A DNA stretch of 9,371 nt, taken from a bacterium (GTDB lineage Bacteria; JAMCPX01). The stretch is taken from NCBI GenBank assembly GCA_021789095.1, contig JAJYJX010000100.1:1-9371 (forward strand), given 5' to 3'. A program made the translations under genes and the position numbers. Positions 6,712 to 9,371 of the stretch are shown one piece after another (within the stretch, counting starts at the first letter, position 1; each line of letters begins with the position of its first letter). The notes under the pieces were generated by a model. That model did not search any database. It saw only the letters and a program-made list of their open reading frames with translations, and was not told where the DNA came from.

Positions 6712-7467
6712 TTAATTCTTTTGCTCTTCAGCTATATTCTCCGGAACAATCTTCTTGCCGACTATTACCTTCGCAGGTCTTAGCAGCCTGTCATTATAAA
6801 TATAACCCTTTTCCACCTCCCTTATGATTACATTGTCTGCGTAGTCCTCTCCTTCTTCCACGCCCAGACCCTCATGGAAATTTGGATCAAATACCTCTCC
6901 CACGGTATGGACAGCACTCACACCATAGCCTTCTATGACTTTCTTGAGAAGTTTCAAGGTAAGCTCGACTCCCTCGTAAAGACTGTCTTTCTGTGAATGC
7001 TTTTTTGAATATTCAATAGCACGCTCAAGGTTATCAATAACAGGCAGGAGCTCCCGGATCAGGGTTTCATATCCATACTTCAATTGCTCAAGCTTTTCTT
7101 TATGGACCCTCTTTTTGTAATTATCCATATCAGCTTCCGCCCTCAGCCACTTATCTTTGTACGCTGCTGATTCCCTGCCCAGCTGCTCGCTCTTGTTTTT
7201 CAGGCTGTCGATTTCTAACAATTGGGGTTCTTGAGGCTGTACAGGGTCTTTTGACTCACCTCCCTGTGCACTACTGACTTCAGGTCCTGCCTGTGTTTCT
7301 GCTCCAACAGGCTCCTTTAATTCTGGTTCCTTCTCTGTGGTATCCTGCTGAGGGGAAGCTTTTTCCTCAACTGTCTGCTCTTCAACCGTATGTTCCCTGT
7401 CTTTTTGATCATCCTTATTGTTTTCCATTGTTTTATTCCTGTTTCTTTTTTTTCTTTTAACAGCCAT
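6712..7467 (-). CDS. grpE: Nucleotide exchange factor GrpE
   Basis: The ADP/ATP exchange factor for DnaK, acting as a dimer. From ATG 7467 it is 251 residues, longer than the usual 180-210 because of an acidic, Glu/Pro/Gln-rich disordered N-terminal part (about 25-85). Next come the long dimerisation helix (about 88-160, including WLRAEADMDNYKKRV) and the C-terminal beta domain with the GrpE signature (FDPNFHEGLGV, REVEKGYIYNDRLLRPAKV). Start choice: adjacent ATGs at 7470 and 7467 follow CGGAG; spacing (5 nt) favours 7467. ATG 7428 (MENNKDDQ), with AGGA 8 nt upstream, is also good and would remove an odd basic leader, KRKKRNRNK, encoded by an A-rich tract. It heads the chaperone block. No hrcA gene lies next to it and no CIRCE element precedes it. 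Confidence 0.95.
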   Translation of the reverse strand: MAVKRKKRNRNKTMENNKDDQKDREHTVEEQTVEEKASPQQDTTEKEPELKEPVGAETQAGPEVSSAQGGESKDPVQPQEPQLLEIDSLKNKSEQLGRESAAYKDKWLRAEADMDNYKKRVHKEKLEQLKYGYETLIRELLPVIDNLERAIEYSKKHSQKDSLYEGVELTLKLLKKVIEGYGVSAVHTVGEVFDPNFHEGLGVEEGEDYADNVIIREVEKGYIYNDRLLRPAKVIVGKKIVPENIAEEQKN

Positions 7468-7493
7468 CATAACTCCGTTGTAAATATTTTAAT

Positions 7494-7522
7494 GTATTAT
7501 CAAGCACTTAATATAATGTCAA
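7494..7522 (-). promoter_or_regulatory. Predicted sigma70-type promoter of the grpE operon
   Basis: On the minus strand a perfect -35 TTGACA (7522-7517) is followed, after 17 nt, by TAATAC (7499-7494) preceded by TGA, which can act as an extended -10. GATAAT at 7501-7496 is a better -10 match but gives a short 15-nt spacer. Initiation near 7488 would leave a leader of about 20 nt. No CIRCE repeat (TTAGCACTC...GAGTGCTAA) and no sigma32-type CCCCAT box was found, so the element looks housekeeping rather than heat-shock-specific. Confidence 0.45.
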
Positions 7523-7646
7523 GATAACACCGCCACATTATTTACATCTATACTTATATACTATATAAAGTAATAGTGCGATTTTCATAGTCAACCCTGT
7601 TAGGAGCTTACCATACAACAGCCGGATCCTTTATACACTCACTATT

Positions 7647-7675
7647 TTGACATTGTAATAATTGTTTGTTAATTT
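7647..7675 (+). promoter_or_regulatory. Possible promoter elements for the GGDEF gene
   Basis: Two overlapping readings exist on the plus strand. One is TTGACA (7647-7652), a 17-nt spacer and a weak TAATTT (7670-7675); this would initiate at about 7682, inside the predicted GTG start. The other is an extended -10, TGTAATAAT (7654-7662), initiating near 7669 and leaving about 12 nt of leader, but it has no good -35. The sequence alone does not decide between them. Confidence 0.3.
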
Positions 7676-7680
7676 AAAGC

Positions 7681-9111
7681 GTGTTTTGGAAATCCTTTAA
7701 TACATACATACATAAAGCATATTCCGTACTGGCCGGCTTATATCCGGGCAAAATATTTATCAGGCTAAGTCTGACCAACAAAATGCTCACAGGATACGCC
7801 ATACTTATCATAACATCTATCATTATATTCGTATATGCAGAATCCAGTTTTCAGCAGCTCATAAGCTTAAACAGGAGCATAGTAAGTGTGGATATAACCA
7901 TACAGAAAGCAGCACGCGATATGCTGGATATCCTTATGGACCAGGATAACTATGAGAAACGCTACCTTATACTTAAAAGTCCCGATATGATGAACCTTTT
8001 CTGGAAACGGGGAGAAGCTTTTCACCAATGGCTGAATAAGTTATGGGATATCCGCCATAAGAACGGCGCAACGATTGAAGAACTCGAAGAACTCGGTGAG
8101 GTTGAGAAAATTGACGGCTTATATAAGGATTACGAAGGGATGATCAGGAGGGAAGTGGATCTGGTAAAAACAGGCAAAATGAGAAAAGCTTATACCCTTT
8201 CAAATAACGAAATTAAGAAAATCCTTGATAAGCTTGTAGATTCGCTGGACAGAATGTCCACAAGCGCAAAAAATTATGAAGAGTTAAAAATGAGACTGAT
8301 CAGTGTTATGGGGCCGGGTGTATTTTTACGTACCATAGCCCTCTGGATTGCAAGTATAGTAATAGCAGTCTCTGTAGGATTACTGGTAACGTATCATATC
8401 ACCTCATCCATACATAAACTTAAGATAGTAACAGAGCACATTGCCGACGGGGATTTTGATTATGATCCGCAGATACATACGTCCGATGAGATCGGCACTC
8501 TGTCAGAGGCGTTTATCACCATGGGCAAACGTCTCAAGAAACTCGAAAAGATGCACCTGGATGCCAGTCCGCTCACCCGCTTACCCGGCGGTCTGGCCAT
8601 TGAGAACATGCTGCAAAAAAGGATCGATACAGGTCAACCGATAGCATTTTGCCTGGTGGATCTCGATAACTTCAAGGCATTCAATGACCAGTATGGTTAT
8701 GCAAGGGGTAATCTGGTGATCAGGGAAACTGCGAGGATTGTTGAAAAAGCTGTCAAGTCAAAGGGCATTACCGATGATTTTGTGGGACATATAGGCGGCG
8801 ATGATTTTGTGGTAATTACAGTGCCTTCCCGTATGCATGATATAAGCAAGGAGATTATTAATCAATTCGGCATGGTAATGCCGCAGTTTTATGATGCAAA
8901 AGACCGCGAAAAAGGATATATACTCGGTAAAAACAGGCAAGGGGTTGAGATACAGTTCCCAATCATGACAATTTCTATAGCCATTGTAACAAATGAAAGG
9001 CGCAAGCTTACGAATTCAATGGAGGTCTCGGCAATCGCTGCGGAACTAAAAGACTATGCCAAGACATTCCCTAAGAATATTTATGTAATAGATAAAAGGA
9101 GAACAACGTGA
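7681..9111 (+). CDS. Membrane-bound diguanylate cyclase-like protein (HAMP-GGDEF)
   Basis: A 476-residue inner-membrane protein predicted to make cyclic di-GMP from GTP. Membrane segment 1 is about 36-52 (YAILIITSIIIFVY). An all-helical sensor region of about 160 residues (54-215), resembling four-helix-bundle ligand domains, should lie in the periplasm. Membrane segment 2 is about 217-238, HAMP about 239-292 (TSDEIGTLSEAF), then GGDEF about 297-470. Catalytic features are LTRLPGG (298-304), DLDNFKAFND (327-336) with metal-binding Asp327, and the signature GGDDF (372-376), an accepted active variant. The inhibitory-site Arg is absent: ITDD replaces R-x-x-D before the signature. GTG 7681 is the earliest start, as an in-frame TAA lies 3 nt before it, and it has a poor ribosome site. 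ATG 7783 is the next ATG but would cut the usual leader before segment 1. The stop overlaps the next gene by 4 nt. Confidence 0.88.
   Translation: MFWKSFNTYIHKAYSVLAGLYPGKIFIRLSLTNKMLTGYAILIITSIIIFVYAESSFQQLISLNRSIVSVDITIQKAARDMLDILMDQDNYEKRYLILKSPDMMNLFWKRGEAFHQWLNKLWDIRHKNGATIEELEELGEVEKIDGLYKDYEGMIRREVDLVKTGKMRKAYTLSNNEIKKILDKLVDSLDRMSTSAKNYEELKMRLISVMGPGVFLRTIALWIASIVIAVSVGLLVTYHITSSIHKLKIVTEHIADGDFDYDPQIHTSDEIGTLSEAFITMGKRLKKLEKMHLDASPLTRLPGGLAIENMLQKRIDTGQPIAFCLVDLDNFKAFNDQYGYARGNLVIRETARIVEKAVKSKGITDDFVGHIGGDDFVVITVPSRMHDISKEIINQFGMVMPQFYDAKDREKGYILGKNRQGVEIQFPIMTISIAIVTNERRKLTNSMEVSAIAAELKDYAKTFPKNIYVIDKRRTT
9096..9101 (+). promoter_or_regulatory. Ribosome binding site fixing the lipoprotein GTG start
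   Basis: AAGGAG ends 6 nt before GTG 9108, ideal spacing, and lies inside the last codons of the GGDEF gene. It supports a GTG start that overlaps the upstream stop (GTGA) over ATG 9168, which would discard the lipoprotein signal peptide. Confidence 0.75.
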
Positions 9112-9371
9112 AAAGAGTCGTATATGTCCTTTTAACACTCGCCCTTATACTTCAGTCATGCGCTACCATGACGGGGGCCAATCGCGCCCTTTATAATGCG
9201 GACAGTCTTTTTACGGGAAAAAAGTACAGCCAAGCGATCTATACCTATAAAGATATAATACGTGATTATCCCGGGTCCAGTATTGCGGCTGACGCAAAAT
9301 TCGCAATTGCCTATATCCTTATCGATTCCGACAACCCGGATGCGAACTATGAACAGGCATTGGTGGAATTT
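9108..9371 (+). CDS. TPR-like outer-membrane lipoprotein, 5' part only
   Basis: The first 88 residues of a lipoprotein that continues past the window. A short signal peptide (KRVVYVLLTLALI) ends in the lipobox Leu15-Gln-Ser-Cys18, the lipidation site. Ala at +2 predicts sorting to the outer membrane if the cell has a Lol system. The mature part reads ALYNADSLFTGKKYSQAIYT then YKDIIRDYPGSS and a helix rich in Ala (ADAKFAIAYI). This is the helix-turn-helix spacing of tetratricopeptide repeats, as in BamD or CpoB-like proteins with the FPGS/YPGS turn. It starts with GTG, overlaps the GGDEF stop by 4 nt and has a strong ribosome site, so the two genes are one transcription unit. Whether it relates to cyclic di-GMP output, such as exopolysaccharide export, cannot be judged from this fragment. 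Confidence 0.8.
   Translation, partial: MKRVVYVLLTLALILQSCATMTGANRALYNADSLFTGKKYSQAIYTYKDIIRDYPGSSIAADAKFAIAYILIDSDNPDANYEQALVEF

Noticed and set aside
7555-7582. AT-rich imperfect inverted repeat ACTTATATA/TATATAAAGT in the divergent region
   Set aside because: The arms align only with a one-base offset and are low complexity, so chance is a sufficient explanation.
1-9371. CRISPR arrays, tRNA or rRNA genes, complete insertion sequences
   Set aside because: No regularly spaced repeats, cloverleaf-like segments or transposase genes with terminal repeats were seen by eye on either strand.

Overview
The window looks like chromosomal DNA of a diderm, probably anaerobic bacterium. A futalosine-pathway menaquinone enzyme (MqnC), a canonical grpE-dnaK-dnaJ set, a membrane-bound HAMP-GGDEF protein and a lipobox protein with TPR-like sequence would fit Desulfobacterota, Nitrospirota or a related phylum. 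No marker here settles the phylum, so that placement is inference.

Layout: (1) About 17-2086, minus strand, is an accessory stretch. It holds a HigBA-type toxin-antitoxin pair (higB 321-602, higA 17-304), a wrecked serine-recombinase gene (667-872), an AbiEii/AbiGii-type nucleotidyltransferase toxin with a small DUF6922-like partner (869-1564 and 1527-1865), and a second helix-turn-helix remnant resembling the C-terminus of a serine resolvase (1919-2086) that abuts the 3' end of mqnC. (2) 2083-7467, minus strand, is a tightly packed five-gene block in the order grpE, dnaK, dnaJ, a zinc-ribbon/receiver protein, mqnC. Gaps are 58 nt, a 1-nt overlap, 10 nt and 21 nt, so it reads as one operon. 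(3) 7468-7680 is a divergent intergenic region with sigma70-like promoter elements on both strands. (4) 7681-9371, plus strand, holds a membrane-bound GGDEF protein overlapping by 4 nt the start of a TPR-like lipoprotein cut off by the window edge.

How the genes work together: GrpE, DnaK and DnaJ form the Hsp70 folding machine. The receiver protein and MqnC are downstream passengers, which would tie a phospho-signalling protein and a menaquinone step to chaperone expression. The two defence-type toxin modules sit next to decayed site-specific recombinase genes, suggesting a small island or recombination scar at the end of the chaperone operon. Each module has its own promoter: higBA has a perfect -35 with a near-perfect inverted repeat in the spacer, a likely autoregulatory operator; the AbiE-like pair has a perfect extended -10. 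No RNA gene, CRISPR array, complete insertion sequence or convincing intrinsic terminator was seen.
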